This document shows positions 26,736-37,271 of a stretch of 64,000 nucleotides of DNA, in pieces. How positions within the stretch are numbered: position 1 is the first letter of the stretch; every line of letters starts with the position of its first letter. A program made the position numbers and the translations under genes. Source of the DNA: Chroococcus sp. FPU101 (lineage in GTDB: Bacteria; Cyanobacteriota; Cyanobacteriia; Cyanobacteriales; Microcystaceae); contig NZ_BLJI01000001.1 in the NCBI RefSeq assembly GCF_017312365.1, forward strand, positions 186,001 to 250,000, read 5' to 3'. The notes beneath the pieces are model-generated. The model worked only from the letters and a program-made list of their open reading frames with translations, was not told the origin of the DNA and did no database searches.

Positions 26736-27686
26736 ATGATGCAAAGTTCTGAACCTCAAGATAATTTATATAGTTTTACCGAACAATTAGTCGATCTTGA
26801 AACGAAACCAGGGGAAGATATCAAAGACAAACTTGTAAGCGTTGTTTTATTTGCTTGTACTTTAGTGTCCCTGATTACAACATTTGGGATTGTAGGGATT
26901 ATCTTTCAGGTCACTTTTGAGTTTTTTCAAGAAGTTTCTTTTGCGGATTTCTTTCTGGATACTAAATGGACTCCGTTATTTGCCCAAAGACATTTTGGAG
27001 TTTGGCCGTTAGTTAATGGTACATTGCTCACCACTGCGATCGCTATGGCAGTCGCAATTCCATTAGGACTATCATCAGCAATTTATCTTGGTGAATACGC
27101 CAAACCCAGAGTAGCGGCTTTTTTACGTCCTGCTGTCGAACTCCTAGCAGGGGTTCCCACCGTAGTTTATGGCTATTTTGCTCTTTTATTCGTCACTCCT
27201 TTTTTACGAAATATTTTTCCGTTAGAAGTTTTTAACGCCTTAAGTGCAGGATTGATGATGGGAATTATGATTACTCCCACCGTTGGCTCAATTAGCTTAG
27301 ACTCAATTAGGGCGGTTCCGTCAGCCTTGCGGGAAGGGTCTTATGCTTTAGGAATGACTAAACTAGAAACTATCTTTAAAGTCGTTCTACCTGCTGCACT
27401 TTCAGGAATTATCGCCTCAATCATTCTAGGAATTTCGCGGGCGGTTGGTGAAACGATGACGGTAGTAATTGCTGCGGGACTACAACCGAGAATAACCCTC
27501 AACCCCTTTGAAGCGATCGCAACGATGACTGCATACATGGCGCAGATTTCAGGGGGGGATAGTCCACGCGGTAGCCTGAATTTTAAAACTTTATATGCCG
27601 TCGGGGCCGTTTTATTCGTGCTGACTTTGATCCTAAATCTGGTTAGTTATTGGATTGCTCGTCGCTTTAAAGAAAAATACGACTAA
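26736..27686 (+). CDS. pstC: Phosphate ABC transporter permease PstC
   Basis: Inner-membrane permease of 316 residues with six expected helices. The Pst motifs are visible: [60 protein letters not shown] and the coupling loop [20 protein letters not shown]. With PstA it forms the phosphate channel. The start has two adjacent ATGs (26736 and 26739). The gene lies 12 bases after pstS and 20 bases before pstA. Confidence 0.94.
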   Translation: MMQSSEPQDNLYSFTEQLVDLETKPGEDIKDKLVSVVLFACTLVSLITTFGIVGIIFQVTFEFFQEVSFADFFLDTKWTPLFAQRHFGVWPLVNGTLLTTAIAMAVAIPLGLSSAIYLGEYAKPRVAAFLRPAVELLAGVPTVVYGYFALLFVTPFLRNIFPLEVFNALSAGLMMGIMITPTVGSISLDSIRAVPSALREGSYALGMTKLETIFKVVLPAALSGIIASIILGISRAVGETMTVVIAAGLQPRITLNPFEAIATMTAYMAQISGGDSPRGSLNFKTLYAVGAVLFVLTLILNLVSYWIARRFKEKYD

Positions 27687-27706
27687 AATTTTCGTTTGGA
27701 ATCATT

Positions 27707-28597
27707 ATGACCATTAGTAATAGACAAAATTTAGATACTGCGGATAGATTTACTGACAACATCGAACAGCGAGAAAGAGTAGGCCAAATCTTTGAAAAAC
27801 TATTTTTACTGGGCTTACTCACTGGGTTATTTGTCCTCGCTTTGCTTCTGTTTGACGTTTTACGAGTGGGATTAGGCCGATTTTTGACCCCTGGTTTTAT
27901 TACAGAAACCCCCTCGCGTTTTCCTGAAGTCGGCGGAATTGCTCCTGCTTTGATTGGGAGTATGCTTTTAGGTATTATCGTTATCTTAACAGCAGTACCG
28001 ATTGGTGTGGGAACGGCGATTTATCTCGAAGAATATGCCCCGAAAACTTGGTGGACATCGCTAATTGAAATTAATATCAGTAATCTCGCGGGTGTTCCTT
28101 CTATTGTCTATGGATTACTCGGTTTAAGTGTTTTTAACTATTTTCTCGGTTTCGGCCCGACTCTGATTTCAGGTGCTTTAACATTAGCCTTACTGTCTTT
28201 ACCTGTGATTATTGTGACCTCTCGTGAGGCGATTCGCGCTGTTCCAGATTCCTTGAGACACGCGGCTTTTGGTTTAGGGGTTACTAAATGGAACACGATT
28301 AGACATCATGTTATCCCTTATGCTGTTCCAGGGATTCTGACAGGTGTTATTATTTCGGTTTCTCGTGCGATTGGGGATGCGGCTAGTTTGATTGTCGTCG
28401 GTGCGGTCAGTTTTCTCACTTTTAACCCTGGTTTATTTAATCGTTTTATGGCTTTACCGATTCAGATTTATAGCTATATTACCCGTCCCGAACCTGGTTT
28501 TGCTAATGCCGCAGCAGCAACCATTATCGTTTTGTTGCTTTTGATTTTGGCACTCAATGGAACTGCAATTTATATCCGACAACGTTTTTCACATTAA
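27707..28597 (+). CDS. pstA: Phosphate ABC transporter permease PstA
   Basis: Permease partner of PstC, 296 residues with six predicted helices. Conserved parts include [40 protein letters not shown] and the coupling loop [20 protein letters not shown]. The N-terminal 40 residues are polar and cytoplasmic. It starts 20 bases after pstC and ends 20 bases before pstB. Regulation with the rest of the operon under phosphate limitation is likely but no Pho box was located. Confidence 0.94.
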   Translation: MTISNRQNLDTADRFTDNIEQRERVGQIFEKLFLLGLLTGLFVLALLLFDVLRVGLGRFLTPGFITETPSRFPEVGGIAPALIGSMLLGIIVILTAVPIGVGTAIYLEEYAPKTWWTSLIEINISNLAGVPSIVYGLLGLSVFNYFLGFGPTLISGALTLALLSLPVIIVTSREAIRAVPDSLRHAAFGLGVTKWNTIRHHVIPYAVPGILTGVIISVSRAIGDAASLIVVGAVSFLTFNPGLFNRFMALPIQIYSYITRPEPGFANAAAATIIVLLLLILALNGTAIYIRQRFSH

Positions 28598-28617
28598 ACT
28601 TACAAGGAGAACACACG

Positions 28618-29424
28618 ATGACTCAACACGATCCTAAAAATTTACAAGATCGCGCTGTATTTACGCTTGAAGGGGTGAAGGTATACTATTCACAACTGTT
28701 AGCTCTTCAGGAAGTCTATCTAAAAATTCCCAAGAATCAAATTATTGCTTTTATCGGGCCGTCAGGATGTGGGAAAAGTACATTACTCCGTTGCTTTAAT
28801 CGGATGAATGATCTAATTCCTGGTGCTAGGGTAGAGGGAAAACTGGTCTACCATGATCGCAATATTTACGATTCTAAGATCAATTCTGTTAAACTCCGAA
28901 AGCAAATCGGCATGGTTTTTCAAAGACCGAATCCTTTTCCAAAATCAATCTATGACAATATTGCTTATGCACCTGTAGCGAATGGGTATAAGGGTAATAT
29001 CGATGAGTTAGTCGAAAGTTCTCTACGACGCGCTGCGATTTGGGATGAGGTTAAGGATAAACTAAAAGCTAAAGGAACAGCTTTATCGGGTGGACAACAG
29101 CAACGACTTTGTATAGCCAGGGCGATCGCTATGAAACCTGATGTACTATTAATGGATGAACCTTGTTCTGCGCTTGATCCAATTTCAACCCGTCAAGTTG
29201 AAGAACTTTGCTTAGAATTGAAGGAACACTATACGATTATTATGGTGACGCATAATATGCAGCAAGCGTCAAGAGTTTCTGATTGGACAGGATTTTTTAA
29301 TACAGAAACGGACGATCATGGCAAACGACGCGGTAGATTAGTTGAGTTTAGCCCAACAGAAGAAATTTTTAAAGTTCCCAAGACTCAAGAAGCAGAAGCC
29401 TATATTAATGGACGTTTCGGTTGA
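28618..29424 (+). CDS. pstB: Phosphate ABC transporter ATP-binding protein PstB
   Basis: ATPase of the Pst system, 268 residues. It has Walker [10 protein letters not shown], the signature [20 protein letters not shown], Walker [17 protein letters not shown] and the switch histidine in [10 protein letters not shown]. The Q-loop region [19 protein letters not shown] is PstB-specific. AAGGAG precedes the ATG. It is the last gene of the operon and is followed by a strong hairpin terminator. Confidence 0.95.
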   Translation: MTQHDPKNLQDRAVFTLEGVKVYYSQLLALQEVYLKIPKNQIIAFIGPSGCGKSTLLRCFNRMNDLIPGARVEGKLVYHDRNIYDSKINSVKLRKQIGMVFQRPNPFPKSIYDNIAYAPVANGYKGNIDELVESSLRRAAIWDEVKDKLKAKGTALSGGQQQRLCIARAIAMKPDVLLMDEPCSALDPISTRQVEELCLELKEHYTIIMVTHNMQQASRVSDWTGFFNTETDDHGKRRGRLVEFSPTEEIFKVPKTQEAEAYINGRFG

Positions 29425-29486
29425 TAGAATGTAAATAAATCACAATAAAAGCAGAAAAAGCGGAATTCTTCTTAATTTTTCCAAAC

Positions 29487-29526
29487 CCCCCTCAAATAGA
29501 ACAGGAGAGGGGGAATCTTGTTTTTA
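29487..29526 (+). terminator. Terminator of the pst operon
   Basis: CCCCCTC (29487-29493) pairs with GAGGGGG (29507-29513) around a 13-base loop. CTTG and five T residues follow. It sits 60 bases after pstB and right before the end of the convergent por gene. Confidence 0.75.
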
Positions 29527-29530
29527 GCAC

Positions 29531-30610
<1,080 letters not shown>

Positions 30611-30629
30611 TTAAACGATCACTTTATTT

Positions 30630-31493
30630 CTATCTGCGTCGAAAACTTCGAGTCGGCGCACGACGTACCCCAGGACTGGTACCAAAACCCGAACGAGGTC
30701 TAGTCGATGAAGAACCAGGGCCAGTTTTTAAACGACTGGTTCCATAACCTGAACCAGTAGATTTTGTTCCTGTTGAAGGTGCAGGCTGTCTAACAGTAGT
30801 AGAAGGCGTTCTTCTGAGACCTCCAGTGGTACGGAAGGTTTCACGATTTCTTACGGCAGCAGGAGGCGCGTTATAGGTTGTTCTGTAACGTTGTACAGCC
30901 CCATTATAGGTATTTCCGTAACCGCCAAAGCCTCTCAAACCACCTGGTTGATAAACAGGAGGTACATAGTATTGAGGTCTAAATAATAGACTACCAATGG
31001 CTTGACCCGCCAATGCACCTGCAAAGGGACTCCAGAAATTAGACTCTTGACGAACTACAACGGTTTCTGTTTGTCCAGTTTGTGGGTTTTCTCTGGTTTC
31101 GGTAACGTTGTGAATGTAGTCAATCTTAAAGTCTTCAGTCAAGTATAAGACTGGAGTATTATCTTTAACCTCTAAATAGGATTTTTCCCCTTGAGCAATT
31201 TGTTCCTCGGTTAAGCGGGCCATCTGTAGATTGCTGACTCGATATAGAGGAGGCGTGCCAGGGGGGGTATTGAGCAATGTTAGGCTATAGGTTCCGTCTG
31301 CATCATCATAGGATGCTTGCTGTAAGGGATAGCGTCCATCTGCGATCGCTGATGTATTATTAACAGCCGTAGGTGTAGTATTGGATGTTGGTTGTTGAGA
31401 TTGAGTTACCTTAGATGAATTGGTTCCACAAGAAACAGTGGAAAAACACAAAGTCAGGGCCATCAAAAGGGCGGTGAATTGACGAAATATCAT
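30630..31493 (-). CDS. Lipoprotein with Arg/Ser/Thr/Gly-rich basic tail
   Basis: A protein of 287 residues with lipobox CFSTVSCGTN near residue 22, so it is probably lipid-anchored. The middle (about 50-150) is a soluble domain of unknown type. A short Gly/Ala segment follows (SPFAGALAGQAIGSLLF). The C-terminal 110 residues are disordered and strongly basic (GLRRTPSTTVRQP, then SGFGTSPGVRRAPTRSFRRR). Similar proteins are found in cyanobacteria without assigned role. It might bind peptidoglycan or nucleic acid by its basic tail; this is only a guess. Confidence 0.6.
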   Translation of the reverse strand: MIFRQFTALLMALTLCFSTVSCGTNSSKVTQSQQPTSNTTPTAVNNTSAIADGRYPLQQASYDDADGTYSLTLLNTPPGTPPLYRVSNLQMARLTEEQIAQGEKSYLEVKDNTPVLYLTEDFKIDYIHNVTETRENPQTGQTETVVVRQESNFWSPFAGALAGQAIGSLLFRPQYYVPPVYQPGGLRGFGGYGNTYNGAVQRYRTTYNAPPAAVRNRETFRTTGGLRRTPSTTVRQPAPSTGTKSTGSGYGTSRLKTGPGSSSTRPRSGFGTSPGVRRAPTRSFRRR

Positions 31494-31525
31494 GGATCAG
31501 ATTAAGATTTTTCTATGGTGTCAAG

Positions 31526-32119
31526 TTATAACGGAACTAATTCAGGAAAGTTCAGCAACAATTGATCATTGGTTAATTCATCCCCAAATTGTGCGGGTGA
31601 AAATTGAACCTGAATTGCTTCTAATCTACCTTGATAGTGTAAATTAATAATCGCTTTTAGTGCATCTTCTAGTACATCTCGATCCCCTAAACTGGTTTCT
31701 AAAGCTGAACTTTCACCTGTTGCCGCTATTGTGATCATAACAACTAAATTATGGGTAATGGGAATTGAAAAAGGTTCGTTTTCCCCTACTGGTCTACCGT
31801 AATTCGGTTCACTAAGATAGCGTTGCGCCGAATCGGTAAATAATTCTGTCACATAGTTTCCTGCGTCTTCCTCTTTCCACAAAACATCACCCTCATTAGA
31901 TACAGAAAACCAGTAGAGGTTCATCTGAAGCAAATTTTGACAAATTTCAACTAAACCTTCTCCTAAGACCTGTAAATCGCCCTCTGCGTTGATCGCTTCT
32001 CTGCCTTTTTCATTGAGTAAGCCTAATAGTGGAGCAATTTCATCACCCGCTAGATGTATCATCACCCGACAAACCATATAGCGGGTTTTTCCAGACATTC
32101 GGTTAAGCCATGATGCCAT
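31526..32119 (-). CDS. DUF1517-like protein (C-terminal type)
   Basis: A soluble protein of 197 residues. Its last 80 residues (HNLVVMITIAATGESSALET ... LTNDQLLLNFPELVPL) look like the end of DUF1517 proteins, and the central QNLLQMNLYWFSV fits the middle of that domain. The membrane and Gly-rich N-terminus of full DUF1517 proteins is absent. Function unknown; members are common in cyanobacteria and plastids. Genes on both sides share its direction with gaps of about 35-40 bases. Confidence 0.5.
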   Translation of the reverse strand: MASWLNRMSGKTRYMVCRVMIHLAGDEIAPLLGLLNEKGREAINAEGDLQVLGEGLVEICQNLLQMNLYWFSVSNEGDVLWKEEDAGNYVTELFTDSAQRYLSEPNYGRPVGENEPFSIPITHNLVVMITIAATGESSALETSLGDRDVLEDALKAIINLHYQGRLEAIQVQFSPAQFGDELTNDQLLLNFPELVPL

Positions 32120-32159
32120 ACTTGATCCTATTTCTTGAAATGTTCTGTTTAGTTTAAGA

Positions 32160-33032
32160 TTATCCGAGATAACGACGCAAGAAACTTTCTAAGGACTCTA
32201 GCTTAAAGTTATAGACGGTTTCTAAACGATTAATTTCGTCTGGAGTACAATAAAATTCATGGGCAAGTAGGGTTCTTAATGTTCCTAAAGAACGCTGTAA
32301 TTGTGGATTGAATAAACCCAGTCCTGTTCGTAATCCATCAAAAACAAATAGAGGAGGATTAATAATAATGGGATCTTGGCTAAACAGATGAGCGAAAATC
32401 CGAGGAATATCTTCTCTATTAAGAATATCGGGCCCACCAACGGCAAAGATTTGATTTTTCGCGCCTTCAGTGGAGACAGAAGCGATCGCAATTCGGGCTA
32501 AGTCATCTGTACTAACGATTGATGAACGATGTTGAGGATCTCCAATTAAAAGATAAATTCCCGTATCTTTAAAACGTTCGGCTAAAGGGAGTAAGTTATT
32601 AGCAAAACCCGACGGTCTAAGAATCGTGTAAGATAAACCGCTATTAATTAGATATTTTTCTACTTCTCGTTTCGCCTTAAAGACAGGTGCATCAGAATAA
32701 TTTCGCTCCACCCCTAAAACGGAGATGTAGACAAAATGCTTAACCCCATTCGCTAAAGCTTGATCGATTAATTCAATATTGGCTCGATAATCTAAAGCTT
32801 GTGTATCATTACCCGAACCATGTGCGCTAATGATATAATCAACGCCTTGACACGCTTTAGCAATATCTTTATCTTGTTTAAGATCGCCGATGAAAATTTC
32901 TGCACCACGATCCTCTAATTCATTGTAGCGAGAGAAAAGACGAACAAACGCCCGCACAGGAAGATTAGCCTCTCGTAACTGACGAACAATTCTGCGACCC
33001 AGTGAGCCAGTAGCCCCAGTAACTAGAAACAT
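32160..33032 (-). CDS. NmrA/Ycf39-like SDR family NAD(P)-binding protein
   Basis: An atypical short-chain dehydrogenase of 290 residues. The Rossmann motif is TGATGSLGRRIVRQL near residue 5. Other support comes from EIFIGDLKQDKDIAKACQGV, VKHFVYISVLGVERNYSDAP and LSYTILRPSGFANNLLPLAE. The catalytic YxxxK is replaced (FKAKRE), as usual for NmrA/Ycf39-like proteins, which often act as redox sensors or assembly factors. Cyanobacterial Ycf39 helps deliver chlorophyll during photosystem II assembly, but paralogs exist and I cannot assign this one. Confidence 0.82.
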   Translation of the reverse strand: MFLVTGATGSLGRRIVRQLREANLPVRAFVRLFSRYNELEDRGAEIFIGDLKQDKDIAKACQGVDYIISAHGSGNDTQALDYRANIELIDQALANGVKHFVYISVLGVERNYSDAPVFKAKREVEKYLINSGLSYTILRPSGFANNLLPLAERFKDTGIYLLIGDPQHRSSIVSTDDLARIAIASVSTEGAKNQIFAVGGPDILNREDIPRIFAHLFSQDPIIINPPLFVFDGLRTGLGLFNPQLQRSLGTLRTLLAHEFYCTPDEINRLETVYNFKLESLESFLRRYLG

Positions 33033-33396
33033 AACAAATCATTCTTTTATATCACTACTATTGTCGATCTTGTCTTTATATTAAGTTTTCTGAAAGTACG
33101 GATCATACACCCTTTCTCACCAAAAGTGCTTTGATAAGCTTCAATTAAATTCTGTTTAACATAATTGTTATTCTATGGTTTTCATTCTCCATTAAAACAA
33201 TTGTTAAATAACGTGTCAGAGCCAATTTGATTAGATGTGATCTGACTTTTATGCTAAACTAGATGACGAGAATCAAGATTAGCGTTCAAGTTCGTTGTCC
33301 GTATTAACTCAATAGGTTTCGTAGATTTAGTATTGGTCAGCTTCTTTCCCCGATTTTGTCTCTCTATACATTTTGATTTGTTCAAGGTAAACAGTT
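33033..33396. other. Divergent intergenic region upstream of the RRM gene
   Basis: No coding remnant. It contains the 10-base palindrome AACAATTGTT (33196-33205), a good promoter candidate downstream of it, and a leader of about 135 bases. Long leaders are usual for cold-induced RNA-binding-protein genes of cyanobacteria. Confidence 0.45.
33227..33255 (+). promoter_or_regulatory. Candidate sigma-70 promoter of the RRM gene
   Basis: TTGATT (33227-33232) and TATGCT (33250-33255) are separated by 17 bases, the optimal spacing. Transcription would begin near 33262. Confidence 0.4.
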
Positions 33397-33702
33397 ATGT
33401 CTATTTTTGTAGGCAATCTCTCCTACGAGATTACTCAAGAAGATCTTGTTGATGTCTTTACTGAATACGGCAAGGTTCAACGAGTTCATATTCCTACTGA
33501 CCGGGAAACTGGAAAGAAACGTGGTTTCGCTTTTGTAGAGATGGAAACTAAAGCCCAAGAAGCGGCGGCTATTGCTGCATTAGATGGTGCAGAATGGATG
33601 GGACGCGAATTAAAAGTTAATCAAGCTCGTGAAAGAGAAGATAGAGGCTCGTCATTTGGTGGCGGCGGCGGTGGCGGTAACCGCAGACAAAAACGTTTTT
33701 AA
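33397..33702 (+). CDS. RRM-type RNA-binding protein (Rbp family)
   Basis: A 101-residue protein. Residues 1-80 form one RNA-recognition motif with RNP2 IFVGNL (3-8) and RNP1 KKRGFAFVEM (about 44-53). Residues about 85-101 are Gly-rich and basic. This matches the cyanobacterial Rbp proteins with Gly-rich tails, often cold-induced; some guide mRNAs to thylakoids. The gene stands alone between a divergent SDR gene and a strong terminator. Confidence 0.92.
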   Translation: MSIFVGNLSYEITQEDLVDVFTEYGKVQRVHIPTDRETGKKRGFAFVEMETKAQEAAAIAALDGAEWMGRELKVNQAREREDRGSSFGGGGGGGNRRQKRF

Positions 33703-33768
33703 GCCAACTTTACGCTAGTCTAATTGTGGCTCTTGTCAACATTAATTAATTTAATCATTTATAGAAAT

Positions 33769-33803
33769 GACTGGTTTAGTTTTCAATTAATCCAGTCTTT
33801 TTT
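33769..33803 (+). terminator. Terminator of the RRM gene
   Basis: GACTGG (33769-33774) pairs with CCAGTC (33792-33797), and a T-run follows. It lies 66 bases after the RRM gene stop and next to the convergent hpnP-like gene. Confidence 0.75.
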
Positions 33804-33807
33804 ATTT

Positions 33808-35412
33808 TTAAGATCTCACTTTTTGGGAATAAAAAGAAGCTGATTCATCGTCTTTTGTGCAATCAATTGTAAATTGTATTAAATGATGGCTCACTAAAGC
33901 AATATGAATTAAGGTTTGTATATTCCCTTTTTTTAGTGCAGGCCAAGCCATGTTCCAAAAGGTTTTACGATAATGACTAAATAGACCCACTCTAATGATT
34001 AGATTGCCTAGAATAGTTAAACCTTTAATAATATTTGCTCTAGAAGTTCGCGCTGGGCTATTAGGAACTTCAATCCGATTAGAAAACGTATGTACTGAAT
34101 TATAAGCAAAACGTTCATATAGAAATTCGGGACTGTAAGCAGTGGTAATACATTTTTTCCACATAGCAACCACTTCTTCATATGGCATTAAAAATTTAAT
34201 ATTTGATTCTCGACCTTCATCACTAACAATTCGATCTTCTTTTTCTAAGCGTTCCCATAAAGCCGTTTTAGGTAGTGCATAGAGTAAATTAATCGTTAAC
34301 ATGGGAATTTGAGACACTCGAATAAATTCCAAAATATGATCAACGGTTTTCGGTGTGTCTGTATCAAAGCCTAAAATAATTCCAGAAACGACTTCTAAAC
34401 CATAGCTATTTAAAATTTTCACGGCTTCTAAAATTGGCATACTTAAATTATGCTGTTTAGAAATGGCTTGTAAGGCTTCTGGTTCTGGTGTTTCTATTCC
34501 ACAAAAAACCGTTCCAAAATACGCCTCTCTCATCATTTCTAATAATTTAGGACTTTGGGCTAAATTTAGGGTGGCTTCACAGGCAAATTGGACAGGATAG
34601 CCATTTTTTTTCTGCCATTCAATCAAATAGGGCAGCAATTCACTAATCGCTTTACGATTTCCAACAAAATTATCATCGACAAAATAAATCGCCCCAGGAT
34701 TTCCTGATGCTAAGATGGCATCTAATTCCGCAATAATTTGCTGTGGGGTTTTCAGTCGTGGGTTTCGTCCATATAAAGTCGGAATATCGCAAAATTCACA
34801 GTTATAGGGGCAACCACTCGAAAACTGAATACTACCGATAAAATATTGACTTAAATTAATTAAATGATAAGCGGGTATGGGAAACTCATTAAGCGGTAAT
34901 CTTTCTTTGGTTTGAAACTGAATTTGTTTTGTAGGTCGTTCTTTGTGTTCGTCTAAATATTGAACCAAATCATCGGTTGCATCGCCTAATTCGCCGATAT
35001 GCAATAGATCAAAATCGGGATAATATTCAGGACAAGCTGAAACTGAAGGGCCACCAACAACCGTTATTTTACCCGCTTGATGGGCTAATTGATTAATTCG
35101 ATTGATTTGGGGTCGTTGGATGTGCATACCACTAACAATTACGACATCTGCCCAAAGATAGTCTTTTGGTGATGCTGGAGTTATATTTTCATCAATCAAA
35201 CGGATGTCCCATTCTTTCGGTAAATAGGCCGCAACGACCAAAATTCCTTGAGGTGGCATAAACGCTTTAACTCTACCCATCAGGGGGTAAGCATAATGAA
35301 ATGTGCCAAAAGAGCGACTATATTTGGGGAAAACACAGAGAATACGGCGATGATTACGGGGAATGTAGCGTGTTTTGTTAGGGGTTATCTCTGCTAGATT
35401 AGCTGTTATCAT
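33808..35412 (-). CDS. hpnP: B12-binding radical SAM protein, probable hopanoid C-2 methylase HpnP
   Basis: A 534-residue protein. The N-terminal cobalamin-binding-like domain holds GTFHYAYPLMGRVKAFMPPQ, VIVSGMHIQRPQI and GGPSVSACPEYYPDFD. The radical SAM cluster is SSGCPYNCEFCDIP (C201, C205, C208). The C-terminal part is a DUF4070 region with the conserved HNLSMPILEAVKILNSYG and PMLTINLLYALPKT. These stretches closely resemble HpnP, which adds the C-2 methyl group to hopanoids using SAM and B12. DUF4070 radical SAM paralogs exist, so assignment needs a tree. Squalene-hopene cyclase is not in the window. Confidence 0.75.
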   Translation of the reverse strand: MITANLAEITPNKTRYIPRNHRRILCVFPKYSRSFGTFHYAYPLMGRVKAFMPPQGILVVAAYLPKEWDIRLIDENITPASPKDYLWADVVIVSGMHIQRPQINRINQLAHQAGKITVVGGPSVSACPEYYPDFDLLHIGELGDATDDLVQYLDEHKERPTKQIQFQTKERLPLNEFPIPAYHLINLSQYFIGSIQFSSGCPYNCEFCDIPTLYGRNPRLKTPQQIIAELDAILASGNPGAIYFVDDNFVGNRKAISELLPYLIEWQKKNGYPVQFACEATLNLAQSPKLLEMMREAYFGTVFCGIETPEPEALQAISKQHNLSMPILEAVKILNSYGLEVVSGIILGFDTDTPKTVDHILEFIRVSQIPMLTINLLYALPKTALWERLEKEDRIVSDEGRESNIKFLMPYEEVVAMWKKCITTAYSPEFLYERFAYNSVHTFSNRIEVPNSPARTSRANIIKGLTILGNLIIRVGLFSHYRKTFWNMAWPALKKGNIQTLIHIALVSHHLIQFTIDCTKDDESASFYSQKVRS

Positions 35413-35513
35413 GATCGGTTCTGGCTACTGAAGTGGTTTCTTTCTTAGATTAGAAGATTTTAGATATTTCTTTTAGTTTCCTAATTTTTTCTAAATTTTT
35501 GCAAATATTTTGT

Positions 35514-36359
35514 CTAGTGCGTAACAGCCACCTCAAAGGTATAGGTATCGCCATGATTAAGATATTTAACTTTATTTTCTAGTCCAGCTTCACGAACAGC
35601 ATCTTTAAAATCTTCTAAAGGTGATCTGAAAACTTCATAATCGTTGTAGTGTATCGGAATTGCCACGTGAGGATTAATGATTTGCAGTGCTTCTATTCCC
35701 TGTTTATGATCCATTGTGACCAAAATGCCAAAAATTCTGGTGCCACCTAAATGAAATAATCCCACATCAATATGAGGATAACGTTTCGGAATTTCTTTTA
35801 ATTGCTCAATGATTAAGGTATCTCCAGTGATGTATAGACAAAAGCGCGTTTGTCCTTTTTCTTGAAATTCTAGTATACTTCCCATCACTTCAGGCAGTGC
35901 AGTCGCTATGATAATTGGGCCGTGTCGTCCTGGCATAGACGTAATTTTTAAATTACTTTCTCCTTTATGAATACTGATACTTTCCCAAGTGTCTAACCCA
36001 TAAAGAGATGTAAAACCTTGTTTATGAAGTGATTTAGTAGCGTGGTGTGTTGTCACAATTGGTAAAGTTTTATTGAGCTTTTCGGAGGCAATCTGATCAA
36101 AATGATCTCCGTGCATATGGGAAAGTACGACTAAATCTAAGGGTGGTAAATCTTCTATTTCAATGGCGGGATTTGTTAGACGACGAGAAGTCATACCATG
36201 ACCTAAATGAGCATGATCCCCCTGATGCAGGAAATTCGGGTCAGTTAAAATGGTAAAACCAGCATAGCGTAGAATAATTGTGGCAGTGCCAACGAAAAAA
36301 ATCGAGCCATTTCTAAATTCAGCAGGGCTATCACTCGCAGATAAGATTAATTCTTTCAT
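35514..36359 (-). CDS. Metallo-beta-lactamase-fold hydrolase (UlaG-like)
   Basis: Metal-dependent hydrolase of 281 residues. The MBL motif is HMHGDHFD (81-88), followed by the glycine/His regions MPGRHGPII and TGDTLI, and a final IPIHYNDYEVF. The early segment TILRYAGFTILTDPNFLHQG is typical for UlaG-type proteins. Members hydrolyse lactones or phosphodiesters, and this substrate is unknown. No signal peptide is seen. It lies alone between hpnP and lpxC, on the same strand, with gaps of about 90-100 bases. Confidence 0.82.
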   Translation of the reverse strand: MKELILSASDSPAEFRNGSIFFVGTATIILRYAGFTILTDPNFLHQGDHAHLGHGMTSRRLTNPAIEIEDLPPLDLVVLSHMHGDHFDQIASEKLNKTLPIVTTHHATKSLHKQGFTSLYGLDTWESISIHKGESNLKITSMPGRHGPIIIATALPEVMGSILEFQEKGQTRFCLYITGDTLIIEQLKEIPKRYPHIDVGLFHLGGTRIFGILVTMDHKQGIEALQIINPHVAIPIHYNDYEVFRSPLEDFKDAVREAGLENKVKYLNHGDTYTFEVAVTH

Positions 36360-36449
36360 GACTAGACAACAATAGATGTAGACAGCGATATCGTTATTGT
36401 TGCAATCACTCGTCTGAATTACATCTAACTTTGAGGATAAGTTAAAAAA

Positions 36450-37271
36450 TTACAGTGTTTGTTCTTGAATGGCTTTAGCTAATTTTAGATGTAAATGATG
36501 ACTGGCTTTGTAAGCGATATAATGCGCTTGAGGAATTGTTCTGAGTAAACTTAGATCTCCAATTAGATCGAGTAATTTGTGTCTAGCGGGTTCATTCTCA
36601 AATCTAAGAGGAGGATTGAGCCAGCCTTGATCATCGCAGACTAAAGCATTTTCTAAACTACCTCCTTTAATTAAACCCACTTGTTGTAGATGTTCAATTT
36701 GATCCGCAAAACCAAACGTTCTAGCAGGTGCGATCGCATCAACAAACTTTTCTAAACTTGGATTCCAGCTATACCATTGTTTCCCAATTGCCGAATAGGA
36801 AAAATCAATGCCATAGGTAAAACGAAGTTCAGAAGAAGGAATAGCCGCGACAAATAGATCTTGATCATAAATCCAAATCGGAGAACAAATTGGATCAGCG
36901 TTTTTAAAGTCTGACACCATTCCCGCTTGCTGTAAAGCTTCTGTCCAAAGTTTAGCACTGCCATCGAGTAGCGGAACTTCACCCCCATTAATTTCGATGC
37001 GAGCATCTGTAACACCACATCCCGTTAAAGCAGCAAGGAGATGTTCAACAGTTCTTACTTTGGCTTCTCCTGCAACTAATTCAGTAGAAAGCGTCGTTTG
37101 ACCAACCGATGAGACTTGCGCTTTGATGATGGGTTGAGAGGGTAAATCAACCCTTACAAAATAACGCCCCTCTCCAGTATTAGCCCGATGGATGGTAACT
37201 TGGGTCATTTCGCCAGAATGTAGACCCACGCCTGAAAGAGTAACCGATTGAGTCATTGTACTATTAATCAT
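36450..37271 (-). CDS. lpxC: UDP-3-O-acyl-N-acetylglucosamine deacetylase LpxC
   Basis: Zinc deacetylase that commits to lipid A synthesis, 273 residues (about 30 shorter than enterobacterial LpxC, normal for cyanobacteria). It shows [20 protein letters not shown], the zinc His in [35 protein letters not shown] and [14 protein letters not shown] with the second His/Asp ligands. The start ATG overlaps the stop of the upstream Omp85 gene by one base, so translation is coupled. The bamA-lpxC order is common in cyanobacteria; fabZ and lpxA usually follow but are not here. Confidence 0.93.
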   Translation of the reverse strand: MINSTMTQSVTLSGVGLHSGEMTQVTIHRANTGEGRYFVRVDLPSQPIIKAQVSSVGQTTLSTELVAGEAKVRTVEHLLAALTGCGVTDARIEINGGEVPLLDGSAKLWTEALQQAGMVSDFKNADPICSPIWIYDQDLFVAAIPSSELRFTYGIDFSYSAIGKQWYSWNPSLEKFVDAIAPARTFGFADQIEHLQQVGLIKGGSLENALVCDDQGWLNPPLRFENEPARHKLLDLIGDLSLLRTIPQAHYIAYKASHHLHLKLAKAIQEQTL

